Positions 9,145 through 16,592 of a stretch of 64,000 nt of DNA are shown here, piece by piece. The notes under the pieces are model-generated. The model did no database searches and was not told where the DNA came from. It was given only the letters and a program-made list of their open reading frames with translations. Each line of letters starts with the position of its first letter. Position 1 is the first letter of the stretch. This stretch comes from Kitasatospora sp. NBC_01246. Its GTDB lineage: Bacteria > Actinomycetota > Actinomycetes > Streptomycetales > Streptomycetaceae. The stretch is from assembly GCF_036226505.1 (NCBI RefSeq), contig NZ_CP108484.1, positions 4,402,001 to 4,466,000 of the forward strand, given 5' to 3'. A program made the translations under genes and the position numbers.

Positions 9145-11049
9145 GTGGCTGATGGCACCAAGGCGGTCGTCGACACGTCAGCGGCTGACGGGGCGGCGGA
9201 CGAAGCCGCACTGGCCGCGGCGATCGACGAGCTCGCCGAGACGGCCCCGTCCACCACGTCCGGCGAGGACGCCGAGGGCGCCGACGAGGACCGGGCGAAG
9301 CCCGCGCGCCCCGCCGGCGAGGAGACCTCGGAGATCACCGCGCCGCTCTCCGCCGACGAGATCCGCGCCGAGCTCGCCGCCCGCGAGGCCGGGCCCAAGC
9401 CGGCCGCGGCGCCCGCCGGCCGGCCCTCCGGGCGCCCCCCGCAGGACCCGCAGCCGACCCACGACCCCCGTGACACCGCCACCCTCCCGCGGACCCTGCC
9501 CGCCCCGCTGCGGCACAGCGGCGACAAGGTCGGCCACCGGTACCGGCTGGAGGAGTGCATCTCCCACACCGAGACCTTCAGCAGCTGGCGGGCGGTCGAC
9601 GAGAAGCTGCGCCGGGCCGTCGGCGTCCACCTGATGGCCTCCGGTCACCAGCGCGCCCGGGCGGTGCTGGCGGCCGCCAAGTCGGCCGCGCTGCTCGGCG
9701 ACCCGCGCTTCGTCCAGGTCCTGGACGCCGTCCAGGAGGGCGAGCTGGTCTACGTCGTGCGGGAGTGGCTGCCGCACGCCTCCGACCTCGCCAAGCTGCT
9801 CGTCACCGGCCCGATGGAGCCGCACGAGGCCTACCAGATGGTCCGCCAGGTCACCGACGCGGTGGCCGCCGCCCACCGGCGCGGCCAGGCGCATCTGCGG
9901 CTCACCCCGCGCTGCGTGCTGCGCACCGACAGCGGCCAGTACCGGATCAACGGCATCGCCGTCGACGCCGCCCTGCGCGGTCTGCCCGCCGAGGGCGCCG
10001 ACGAGGACGCCGAGCGCACCGACACCCGTGCCATCGGCGCCCTGCTGTTCGCCGCGCTCACCCACCGCTGGCCGTTCCCGGAGGACCGCTACGACCTCCA
10101 GGGCCTGCCGAAGGACCTCCGCGACGTCCCGCCGGACCAGGTCCGGGCAGGCGTCCACAAGGGCCTGTCCGAGCTGGCCGCGCGCGCCCTGTTCGACCAG
10201 CCGCCGCACCACGCGGAGCCGATCTCCTCCCCGGAGGAGCTGGCCAGGGCGATCGCGCTGATGCCGCGGATCCGCCCGCCCGAGCCGGAGCTGCCCGCCT
10301 TCACCCCGCCGCCCCGGCACACCACCCACGCACTGCCCACCGCGCCCAACCCGACCCGGGTGGTGGCCGCCCCCGGCGCCGGACCGGCGCCCGCCCCGGC
10401 CCGTCCGGCCCCGGTCCGGCGCACCCGCCGCCGGCTGCGCCGGGCGCTCAAGGTGACGGCCTGGACGGTGGCCCTCGGCGCGATCGGCGTCGCCTCCTGG
10501 CAGCTGGTGGACCACCTGCGCAACCCCGGGACCTCCGTGGCCGCCGCCGACCCCTCGCCCTCCGGGACGTCGCCGACCGCGCACACCGCCCCGCACCCGC
10601 CGGTGCCGATCCAGATCAAGGACGCCCAGGCGTTCAGCCCGTCGGGCGAGAACAAGTACTCCCCGGCCAAGGCCTTCGACGGCGACCCCGGCACGTCCTG
10701 GGTCAGCTCCTGGTACAACGACCAGCTGGGCCCCAAGCCCGCCCTCCGGGACGGCATCGGCCTGCTGCTCGACCTCGGTTCCCCGCAGGCCGTCAGCTCG
10801 GTCAGCGCGCAGTTCGTCGGCAGCACCACGGCGGAGTTGCGGATCCCCGGCCCGCAGGCGGCCGGCGACCCGGCCAGGGCACAGCCGGGCGACTTCACGG
10901 CGGTCGGCAAGCAGAGCGGCACCACGCTCGACTACGCCCTGGAGAAACCGGTCACCACCCGCTACCTCTTGCTCTGGATGACCAGCCTGCCGAAGGATAC
11001 GGACGGCAAGTACAAGGCCTACGTCTCCGAGGTCAAGGTCTCCGGCTGA
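9145..11049 (+). CDS. membrane pseudokinase with discoidin-like outer domain (MurJ partner)
   Basis: 634 residues. An acidic disordered N-terminus (1-125) is followed by a Ser/Thr-kinase-like fold from about 128 (VGHRYRLEECISHTETFSSWRAV). The catalytic residues are missing: the VAIK lysine is replaced (VGVHLMAS), HRDxxxxN reads HLRLTPRCV, and no DFG is present (YRINGIAVD). A membrane helix lies near 432-455, and the outer C-terminal domain (QIKDAQAFSPSGENKYSPAKAFDGDPGTSW) resembles F5/8-type carbohydrate-binding domains. The same three modules follow MurJ within one protein in mycobacteria, where the pseudokinase, once phosphorylated by PknB, binds FhaA. Homologues of PknB and FhaA are in this window. 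By inference it is a regulator of MurJ. Confidence 0.85.
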   Translation: MADGTKAVVDTSAADGAADEAALAAAIDELAETAPSTTSGEDAEGADEDRAKPARPAGEETSEITAPLSADEIRAELAAREAGPKPAAAPAGRPSGRPPQDPQPTHDPRDTATLPRTLPAPLRHSGDKVGHRYRLEECISHTETFSSWRAVDEKLRRAVGVHLMASGHQRARAVLAAAKSAALLGDPRFVQVLDAVQEGELVYVVREWLPHASDLAKLLVTGPMEPHEAYQMVRQVTDAVAAAHRRGQAHLRLTPRCVLRTDSGQYRINGIAVDAALRGLPAEGADEDAERTDTRAIGALLFAALTHRWPFPEDRYDLQGLPKDLRDVPPDQVRAGVHKGLSELAARALFDQPPHHAEPISSPEELARAIALMPRIRPPEPELPAFTPPPRHTTHALPTAPNPTRVVAAPGAGPAPAPARPAPVRRTRRRLRRALKVTAWTVALGAIGVASWQLVDHLRNPGTSVAAADPSPSGTSPTAHTAPHPPVPIQIKDAQAFSPSGENKYSPAKAFDGDPGTSWVSSWYNDQLGPKPALRDGIGLLLDLGSPQAVSSVSAQFVGSTTAELRIPGPQAAGDPARAQPGDFTAVGKQSGTTLDYALEKPVTTRYLLLWMTSLPKDTDGKYKAYVSEVKVSG

Positions 11050-11085
11050 CCGGAGCCCGACCGGACGGGCACGGCAGGACGCCGC

Positions 11086-11108
11086 GCCCCGCCCGACGGG
11101 GGCGGGGC
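11086..11108 (+). terminator. hairpin after pseudokinase gene
   Basis: GCCCCGCCC, a 5-base loop, then GGGCGGGGC. It lies between the pseudokinase stop and the sigM ribosome binding site, so it may attenuate readthrough into sigM. Confidence 0.5.
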
Positions 11109-11138
11109 GGCAGGACACGGAACGGGCGAGGGGTGGCA

Positions 11139-11939
11139 GTGGCGGACGGGGCCGACCGGACGGACGACGACGCGGCGCTGCTCGCCCGGCACGTCGCCGG
11201 CGACCGGGCCGCCTTCGGCCTGCTGGTCGACCGCCACCGCGACCGGCTCTGGGCGGTCGCCCTGCGCACCCTGGGCGACCGCGAGGAGGCCGCCGACGCC
11301 CTCCAGGACGCGCTGGTCTCCGCCTTCCGCGCCGCCCACACCTTCCAGGGCCGCTCGGCCGTCACCACCTGGCTGCACCGGATCGTCGTCAACGCCTGCC
11401 TGGACCGCGCCCGGCGCACCGCCGCGCGGCGCACCAAGCCGCTCGACGACGACCCGCAACGCCTCGACGCCATGGTCGGCTCCGCCGAACCGGCCGACTC
11501 CCCGGTGGTCCGCGCCGAGCTGCACCGGGAGGTGGCGGCGGCGCTCGGCGAGCTGGCGCCCGAGCAGCGGGCCGCGCTGGTCCTGGTCGACATGCAGGGC
11601 TACCCGGTCGCCGAGGCGGCCGAGCTGCTGGGCGTGCCGGTCGGCACGGTGAAGAGCCGCTGCGCCCGCGGCCGGGCCCGTCTGCTGCCCCTGGTGCGGC
11701 ACCTGCGCGAGGGCCGCGGCGCCGATGTTCCACGTGCAGCCGATGTTCCACGTGCAGCTGATGTTTCACGTGAAACGGGGCCCTCGGGAGCAGCCTCCCC
11801 GGACGGCGCCGGACCGTCGGGAACCGCCCCGGGCGGCCGCGCGGCGCCCCCGGGGAACCCGCCCGGGGCCAGGACCGTCAGAGGAACAGGCCCCGACACC
11901 GGTCGGCCCATTCTGGAAGGAGACGCGAGCACGCGATGA
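11139..11939 (+). CDS. sigM: ECF RNA polymerase sigma factor SigM
   Basis: 266 residues from GTG 11139 (GCGAGGGG about six bases upstream); in-frame GTG 11133 is the alternative. Region 2 is visible in RHRDRLWAVALRTLGDREEAADALQDALVSAF and TTWLHRIVVNACLDRAR; region 4 in ALVLVDMQGYPVAEAAELLGVPVGTVKSR. After region 4 there is an unusual tail of about 80 residues, Pro/Gly/Arg-rich, that begins with the repeat ADVPRA-ADVPRA-ADVSRE encoded by an 18-base tandem repeat containing a parS site. The stop overlaps the start of the anti-sigma gene (ATGA), which implies coupled translation. By position it corresponds to S. coelicolor sigM. Confidence 0.88.
   Translation: MADGADRTDDDAALLARHVAGDRAAFGLLVDRHRDRLWAVALRTLGDREEAADALQDALVSAFRAAHTFQGRSAVTTWLHRIVVNACLDRARRTAARRTKPLDDDPQRLDAMVGSAEPADSPVVRAELHREVAAALGELAPEQRAALVLVDMQGYPVAEAAELLGVPVGTVKSRCARGRARLLPLVRHLREGRGADVPRAADVPRAADVSRETGPSGAASPDGAGPSGTAPGGRAAPPGNPPGARTVRGTGPDTGRPILEGDASTR
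11724..11777. repeat. three 18-bp tandem repeats carrying a parS site
   Basis: Units 11724-11741, 11742-11759 and 11760-11777. The first two read GATGTTCCACGTGCAGC plus C or T; the third, GATGTTTCACGTGAAACG, contains a 15-of-16 match to the Streptomyces ParB site. The repeat is in frame within the sigM tail. Confidence 0.85.
11762..11777. promoter_or_regulatory. parS site (ParB binding)
   Basis: TGTTTCACGTGAAACG differs from the 16-bp Streptomyces consensus TGTTTCACGTGAAACA only at the last base. It lies inside sigM, about 10 kb from oriC. Two weaker look-alikes sit 18 and 36 bases upstream. Confidence 0.85.
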
Positions 11940-12946
11940 CGGCCCCCCTCTCCTCCCCCGACCCCGTCGGAGCGCACCCCTCCGTCGACGAGCTCGCCGA
12001 CCTCGCCGAGGAACTGGTCGAACCCGCGGCCGCCGAGGCGCTGCGGGCGCACCTGGCCGGCTGCGCCGACTGCCGCGAGACCGCCGAGGCGCTCGCCGAG
12101 CTCGCCACCCTGCTGGCCGGGGCACCGGCCCCGGTGATGCCCGCCGACATCGCGGCGCGGCTGGACGCGGCCCTCGCGGCCGCGGCGGCCGACGCCGACG
12201 CGGCCGACCCCGGTACGCCCCCCGCCACGGCTCCCGAAGGCCCCCACACGGGCACCGGGGCCCCCTCCCGGTCCATGGACCCGGCCGCCGCCCCGCGCCC
12301 TGCCACAGCCCCCCTCGGGCCGCCCCGACGGCCGGCCAAGGCGAACTCCGCCACCGGTCCGGGCCGCCACCGCCCGCGCCGCCGACGGGCCGCGGTCCTG
12401 CTCGGCGCCGCGGCCGCGCTGCTCGCGGTCGGCCTCGGCAGCTCGCTGCTGCTGCGGCCGGCCGAGCGGCAGACGGCGGACACCGCCTCCGCCCGGGCCG
12501 CCGCGACGGCTCCCTCGGCCGGCCCCGAGGCGCAGCTCTCGACCGGCGGCACCGCGTACCAGGACGACCGGCTCGCGGCCCAGGTGCAGCAACTGCTCGC
12601 CCGTAGCGGCGCGACCCCCGACGGCCGGGCCGAGACGTCCGGGTCCGCCGCGCCACCGGCCGACGGCGGACCGGGGCTGGGCCCGGGCGCGACCCGCAAG
12701 CCCTCCGCCTCGTCCGCGCCGGCACCCACCGACGGCGGACCGGGCCTCGGCCAGGGCGGCAGCGCCCCGGCCTGCCCGGCCCCCGCCGACGGACCGCTGC
12801 TGGCCTCCGAGCGCGGCAGCTACGCCGGTGACCCGGCCGAGCTGCTGGTGTACGGGGTGGCGGGCAGGGCCGACCGGGTCGACGTCTACCTCCGCGCGCC
12901 GGACTGCGGCCCGGTGCTGCTGCACCGCACCGTCCCGGCCCCCTGA
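11936..12946 (+). CDS. zinc-finger anti-sigma factor of SigM (membrane)
   Basis: 336 residues. An N-terminal ZAS-type anti-sigma domain has the HxxxCxxC signature (H39, C43, C46 in HLAGCADC). A long Ala/Pro linker, one membrane helix (RAAVLLGAAAALLAVGLGSSLLL) and an outer Gly/Pro-rich domain with paired cysteines (ACPAPADG and APDCGPVLL) follow. The start codon overlaps the sigM stop, the usual arrangement for a cognate sigma/anti-sigma pair. It probably holds SigM at the membrane until released by an envelope or redox signal; the signal is not evident from sequence. Confidence 0.85.
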   Translation: MTAPLSSPDPVGAHPSVDELADLAEELVEPAAAEALRAHLAGCADCRETAEALAELATLLAGAPAPVMPADIAARLDAALAAAAADADAADPGTPPATAPEGPHTGTGAPSRSMDPAAAPRPATAPLGPPRRPAKANSATGPGRHRPRRRRAAVLLGAAAALLAVGLGSSLLLRPAERQTADTASARAAATAPSAGPEAQLSTGGTAYQDDRLAAQVQQLLARSGATPDGRAETSGSAAPPADGGPGLGPGATRKPSASSAPAPTDGGPGLGQGGSAPACPAPADGPLLASERGSYAGDPAELLVYGVAGRADRVDVYLRAPDCGPVLLHRTVPAP

Positions 12947-13117
12947 CCGGCGCGCCGACCGGCGCCCCGCGGCAGGACCGCCGAGGCGCACCCGTGGGCT
13001 GCGGGCACGCCGGGAGACCGGCCCCGGCCGCCCGCCGCGCCCGCACCGTTCCCGTGCGATCCACGCCGGGTGCGGCCCGGCACTCCCACACTGCGGGCGC
13101 CTGGTGCCGATCGGCCT

Positions 13118-13144
13118 GGGAATGCGAGAGACTGGTCAGTCGTT
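13118..13144 (+). promoter_or_regulatory. sigma-R type promoter of trxB
   Basis: GGGAAT at 13118-13123, a spacer of exactly 18 bases, then GTT at 13142-13144. This is the GGGAAT-N18-GTT pattern of the thiol-stress sigma factor SigR, known to drive trxBA in S. coelicolor. It lies about 70 bases upstream of the trxB start. Confidence 0.85.
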
Positions 13145-13213
13145 GTCCCGGGCGGCGGAGCAGGACCGCCCTCCCCGCCCTAGCGCGGGTCGCGATGCGA
13201 ACCAGGAGATGCA

Positions 13214-14179
13214 GTGAGCGACGTCCGTAACGTGATCATCATCGGTTCCGGCCCGGCCGGCTACACGGCTGCGCTCTACACCGCCCGTGCCGCCCTCAAG
13301 CCCCTCGTCTTCGAGGGCGCCGTCACCGCCGGTGGCGCGCTGATGAACACCACCGAGGTCGAGAACTTCCCCGGCTTCCGGGACGGCATCATGGGCCCCG
13401 AGCTGATGGACAACATGCGCGCCCAGGCCGAGCGCTTCGGCGCCGAGCTGATCCCGGACGACATCGTGGCCGTCGACCTCACGGGCGACATCAAGACCGT
13501 GACGGACTCCGAGGGCAACGTCCACCGGGCCCGCGCCGTGATCGTCACCACCGGCTCGCAGCACCGCAAGCTCGACCTGCCGAACGAGGACAAGCTCTCC
13601 GGTCGCGGCGTCTCGTGGTGCGCCACCTGCGACGGCTTCTTCTTCCGCGACCAGGACATCGCCGTGGTCGGCGGCGGTGACACCGCCCTGGAGGAGGCCA
13701 CCTTCCTCTCCCGCTTCGCCCGCAGCGTCACGATCATCCACCGCCGGGACACCCTGCGCGCCTCCAAGGCGATGCAGGAGCGCGCCTTCGCCGACGAGAA
13801 GATCCGCTTCGAGTGGGACAGCGCGGTCGAGGCGATCCACGGCGACCCGAAGCTGAGCGGCGCCACCCTGCGGGACACCACCACCGGCGAGACCCGCGAG
13901 CTGGCCGTCACCGGTCTGTTCATCGCCATCGGCCACGACCCGCGCACCGACCTCTTCAAGGGTCAGCTGGAGCTGGACGCCGAGGGCTACCTGAAGGTCG
14001 AGGCCCCCTCGACCCGGACCAACATCCCGGGCGTCTTCGGTGCCGGCGACGTCGTCGACCACACCTACCGCCAGGCCATCACCGCCTCCGGCACCGGCTG
14101 CTCCGCCGCGCTGGACGCCGAGCGCTACCTGGCCTCGCTCGCCGACCTGGAGGCCGCGGCCGCCACCGTGGCGGTCTGA
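13214..14179 (+). CDS. trxB: thioredoxin-disulfide reductase
   Basis: NADPH-dependent flavoprotein that reduces thioredoxin. 321 residues from GTG 13214 with AGGAG upstream. The N-terminal FAD motif is IIIGSGPAGYTAALYTARA; the redox pair is C136/C139 in WCATCDG; the NADPH motif is VVGGGDTALEEA; a second FAD motif is GVFGAGDV. Length is normal for low-molecular-weight TrxR. It is followed by trxA and preceded by a sigma-R promoter, so it should be induced by disulfide stress. Confidence 0.97.
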   Translation: MSDVRNVIIIGSGPAGYTAALYTARAALKPLVFEGAVTAGGALMNTTEVENFPGFRDGIMGPELMDNMRAQAERFGAELIPDDIVAVDLTGDIKTVTDSEGNVHRARAVIVTTGSQHRKLDLPNEDKLSGRGVSWCATCDGFFFRDQDIAVVGGGDTALEEATFLSRFARSVTIIHRRDTLRASKAMQERAFADEKIRFEWDSAVEAIHGDPKLSGATLRDTTTGETRELAVTGLFIAIGHDPRTDLFKGQLELDAEGYLKVEAPSTRTNIPGVFGAGDVVDHTYRQAITASGTGCSAALDAERYLASLADLEAAAATVAV

Positions 14180-14201
14180 GCACCCCCCACCGACCCACCC
14201 C

Positions 14202-14235
14202 GGGTGGGGGTGTTCCACGTGAAACACCCCCACCC
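14202..14235. promoter_or_regulatory. parS site within a 34-bp palindrome, trxB-trxA gap
   Basis: The parS is 14211-14226 (TGTTCCACGTGAAACA, one change from consensus). It is flanked by GGGTGGGGG (14202-14210) and CCCCCACCC (14227-14235), so the whole 34 bases form an inverted repeat with a single mismatched pair. It may double as a terminator or attenuator between trxB and trxA. Confidence 0.85.
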
Positions 14236-14311
14236 CGCCGGGCAGAAACAGAACGGGCCCGCCCGTTGTTCTCCTGGCAGCACCCCCTCCGCACCACCCC
14301 GAGGAGTTCCC

Positions 14312-14638
14312 GTGGCCGGCGCCACCACTACCGTCACCGATGCGACGTTCAAGGCCGACGTCCTGGACAGCGACAAGCCCGTCCTGGTCGACTTCTGGGC
14401 CACCTGGTGCGGCCCGTGCCGCCAGGTCGCCCCGATCCTGGACGAGATCGCGGCTGAGCACTCCGACAAGCTGACCATCGCCAAGCTCGACGTCGATGCC
14501 AACCAGCAGACGGCCGCCCAGTACAACGTCATCTCGATCCCGACGCTGATCGTCTACAAGGGCGGCGAGCCGGTGAAGTCCATCACCGGTGCCCGTCCGA
14601 AGGCCGCGCTGCTGCGCGAGCTGGCCGACTTCCTCTAG
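14312..14638 (+). CDS. trxA: thioredoxin
   Basis: 108 residues from GTG 14312, five bases after GAGGAG; the open frame upstream is not coding. Active site C33-G-P-C36 in FWATWCGPCRQVAP, and the cis-proline segment ISIPTLIVYKGGEP are intact. It serves as the reductant partner of TrxB for ribonucleotide reductase and cytosolic disulfides. The 132-base gap from trxB contains a parS palindrome. Confidence 0.97.
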   Translation: MAGATTTVTDATFKADVLDSDKPVLVDFWATWCGPCRQVAPILDEIAAEHSDKLTIAKLDVDANQQTAAQYNVISIPTLIVYKGGEPVKSITGARPKAALLRELADFL

Positions 14639-14682
14639 GCCGTCGGCCCAGGGCCCCCGGGCCCGGTCCGGCCGACACACCG

Positions 14683-14719
14683 CGATGGCGGCGCCCCCAG
14701 CCCGGGGGCGCCGCCATCG
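14683..14719. terminator. bidirectional terminator, trxA / GNAT
   Basis: Sixteen-base arms (CGATGGCGGCGCCCCC and its complement) around the loop AGCCC, between convergent trxA and the acetyltransferase gene. Confidence 0.85.
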
Positions 14720-14757
14720 TCGTTCCCGGCTGCCCGGTTCCCCCCGGACAGCGCGGC

Positions 14758-15375
14758 TCAGAACGGTCGCAGCGCGGGCTCCTTCCGGCCTCCGCCCAGC
14801 AGCCGCTCCAGCGCGCCCTCGACATCACCGCGCCAGGACAGCGTGGTGCGTGCCTCCAGCCGCAGCCGCGGGTAGCGGTGGTGCGGCCGGACCGTCTTGA
14901 AGCCGACCGCCAGCAGATGATCCGCCGGCAGGACACAGCTCGGCGACTGCCGGCCGACCGCGCCGAAGGCCTCGATCGCCCGGACCCCGCGCCCCATCAG
15001 GTCCTTGGCCACCGTCTGCACCAGCACCCGGCCGAGCCCCTGCCGCTGGTAGCCCGGGAGCACGCGGCTGATCATCAGCTGAACGGCGTCCGGCGAGACG
15101 GGACTGGTCGGGAAGGACTGCGACCGCGGCACGTACGCCGGCGGGGCGTAGAGCACGAAACCGGCGGGGTCGTCGTCCACGTAGACGACCCGGCCGCAGG
15201 AACCCCACTCCAGCAGCACCGCGGAGATCCAGCCCTCCTTCTCCTCCTCCGACTTCCCGGATTCGACGGCCGCCCGGCCGGTGACCGGATCCAGCTCCCA
15301 GAACACGCAGGAGCGGCAGGTCGTCGGCAGGTCCTTGAGGTTGTCCAGCGTCAGCGGAACGATCCGGCGTCCCAT
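14758..15375 (-). CDS. GNAT family N-acetyltransferase
   Basis: 205 residues from ATG 15375, which follows GAGGAGGTG; the upstream in-frame ATG at 15411 lacks a site. An N-terminal cysteine-containing segment (LPTTCRSCVFWELDP) precedes the GNAT fold, and acetyl-CoA motif A is visible in RVLPGYQRQGLGRVLVQTVA (Q/RxxGxG). Conserved next to parB in Streptomyces, downstream in the same orientation, but separated by parS-bearing inverted repeats. The substrate cannot be told from sequence. Confidence 0.88.
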   Translation of the reverse strand: MGRRIVPLTLDNLKDLPTTCRSCVFWELDPVTGRAAVESGKSEEEKEGWISAVLLEWGSCGRVVYVDDDPAGFVLYAPPAYVPRSQSFPTSPVSPDAVQLMISRVLPGYQRQGLGRVLVQTVAKDLMGRGVRAIEAFGAVGRQSPSCVLPADHLLAVGFKTVRPHHRYPRLRLEARTTLSWRGDVEGALERLLGGGRKEPALRPF

Positions 15376-15428
15376 GCCCCGCACCTCCTCGTCCACTCCA
15401 CAGTCGAGCATTCCCCCTGAACGCCGAT

Positions 15429-15475
15429 GGGTGCATGTTTCACGTGAAACAGCCGCTCACGTGGAACATGCACCC
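15429..15475. promoter_or_regulatory. two parS sites inside a 47-bp inverted repeat
   Basis: Perfect parS at 15436-15451 (TGTTTCACGTGAAACA) and a half-degenerate one at 15453-15468 (reads TGTTCCACGTGAGCGG on the minus strand). Together they lie in 18-base arms, GGGTGCATGTTTCACGTG (15429-15446) and CACGTGGAACATGCACCC (15458-15475), complementary but for one pair. Located just beyond the parB stop and upstream of the GNAT gene. Confidence 0.88.
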
Positions 15476-15500
15476 GTCGAGATCCGTGGTCGGCCCCGGC

Positions 15501-16592
15501 TCAGCCCTGCGACAGCCGCAGCCCGTCCTCACCCGGCGCCAGGCTGTCCAGGATCCGGTTGAGGTCCTCCACCGAGCCGAACTCCAGGACGACCTTGCCC
15601 TTGCCCAGCTTGCCGCCGCGCTGCGAGACCTCCACCTTGACCCGGGTGTCGAAGCGGTCCGAGAGCCGGCTCGCCAGGTCGTTGAAGGCCGGCGAGAGCA
15701 GCTTGCCCGCCTGCGGTCCGATCGAGCGCTTGGGCTTCGGCTCCTGGCCGCTCATCAGCATGACGAGCTCCTCGGTGGTCCGCACCGAGAGCCCCTCCGC
15801 GATGATCCGCTTGGCCAGCTCCTCCTGGCCCTCGGCGTCCGGCACCCCGAGCACCGCCCGGGCGTGCCCGGCGGTCAGCGTCCCGGCCGCCACCCGCCGC
15901 TGCACACCCGGCGAGAGCTTCAGCAGCCGCAGGGTGTTGGACACGTGCGAGCGCGAGCGGCCGATCCGGTCCGCCAGCTCGTCGTGCGTGCAGGAGAAGT
16001 CCCGCAGCAGCTGGTCGTAGGCGGCCGCCTCCTCCAGCGCGTTGAGCTCCGCCCGGTGGAGGTTCTCCAGCAGGGCGTCCAGCAGCAGCTTGTCGTCCTC
16101 GGTGGCCCGGACGATCGCCGGGATCTGCTCCAGGCCCGCCTCCCGGGAGGCCCGCCAGCGCCGCTCGCCCATGATGAGCTCGAAGCGCTCGGGCGCGACC
16201 TGGCGCACCACCACCGGCTGGAGCAGGCCCACCTCCTTGATGGAGGCGACCAGCTCGGCCAGCTTGTCCTCGTCGAAGACCTCGCGCGGCTGACGCGGGT
16301 TCGGCGTGATCGAGTCCAGCGGCAGCTCGGCGAACCGGGCGCCGGGCACCTGTGCCAGCTCCGGTGCGGCGGCCGCCTGCTCCCGCTCGGCCTGCTCCCG
16401 CAGGCTCTCGGCGGCCGCCTTGGCCGCCAGCGTTCCCCGCCCGGTCGGCAGCAGCGGCACCGCGCCCGGCGAGACCGTTCCGGGGGACACCACCGTGGCC
16501 GCCGAGGCCTGCGTCGCCGCGCCGTCGGCCGCCGGTGCGGCGGGTCCGATCAGCGCTCCGAGCCCTCGTCCCAGACCCCTGCGACCACTCAC
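15501..16592 (-). CDS. parB: chromosome partitioning protein ParB
   Basis: CTP-dependent clamp that loads at parS and organises the origin region. 363 residues from GTG 16592, which overlaps the parA stop (GTGA). N-terminal RRGLGRGLGALI is the ParA-contacting segment. The ParB/Srx domain includes LPLDSITPNPRQPREVFDEDKL, GLLQPVVVR and the GERRWRAS CTP-binding motif; the helix-turn-helix segment is TCTHDELADRIGRSRSHVSNTLRLL. The C-terminal dimerisation region ends FGSVEDLNRILDSL. Its binding sites lie on both sides of the gene. Confidence 0.97.
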   Translation of the reverse strand: MSGRRGLGRGLGALIGPAAPAADGAATQASAATVVSPGTVSPGAVPLLPTGRGTLAAKAAAESLREQAEREQAAAAPELAQVPGARFAELPLDSITPNPRQPREVFDEDKLAELVASIKEVGLLQPVVVRQVAPERFELIMGERRWRASREAGLEQIPAIVRATEDDKLLLDALLENLHRAELNALEEAAAYDQLLRDFSCTHDELADRIGRSRSHVSNTLRLLKLSPGVQRRVAAGTLTAGHARAVLGVPDAEGQEELAKRIIAEGLSVRTTEELVMLMSGQEPKPKRSIGPQAGKLLSPAFNDLASRLSDRFDTRVKVEVSQRGGKLGKGKVVLEFGSVEDLNRILDSLAPGEDGLRLSQG

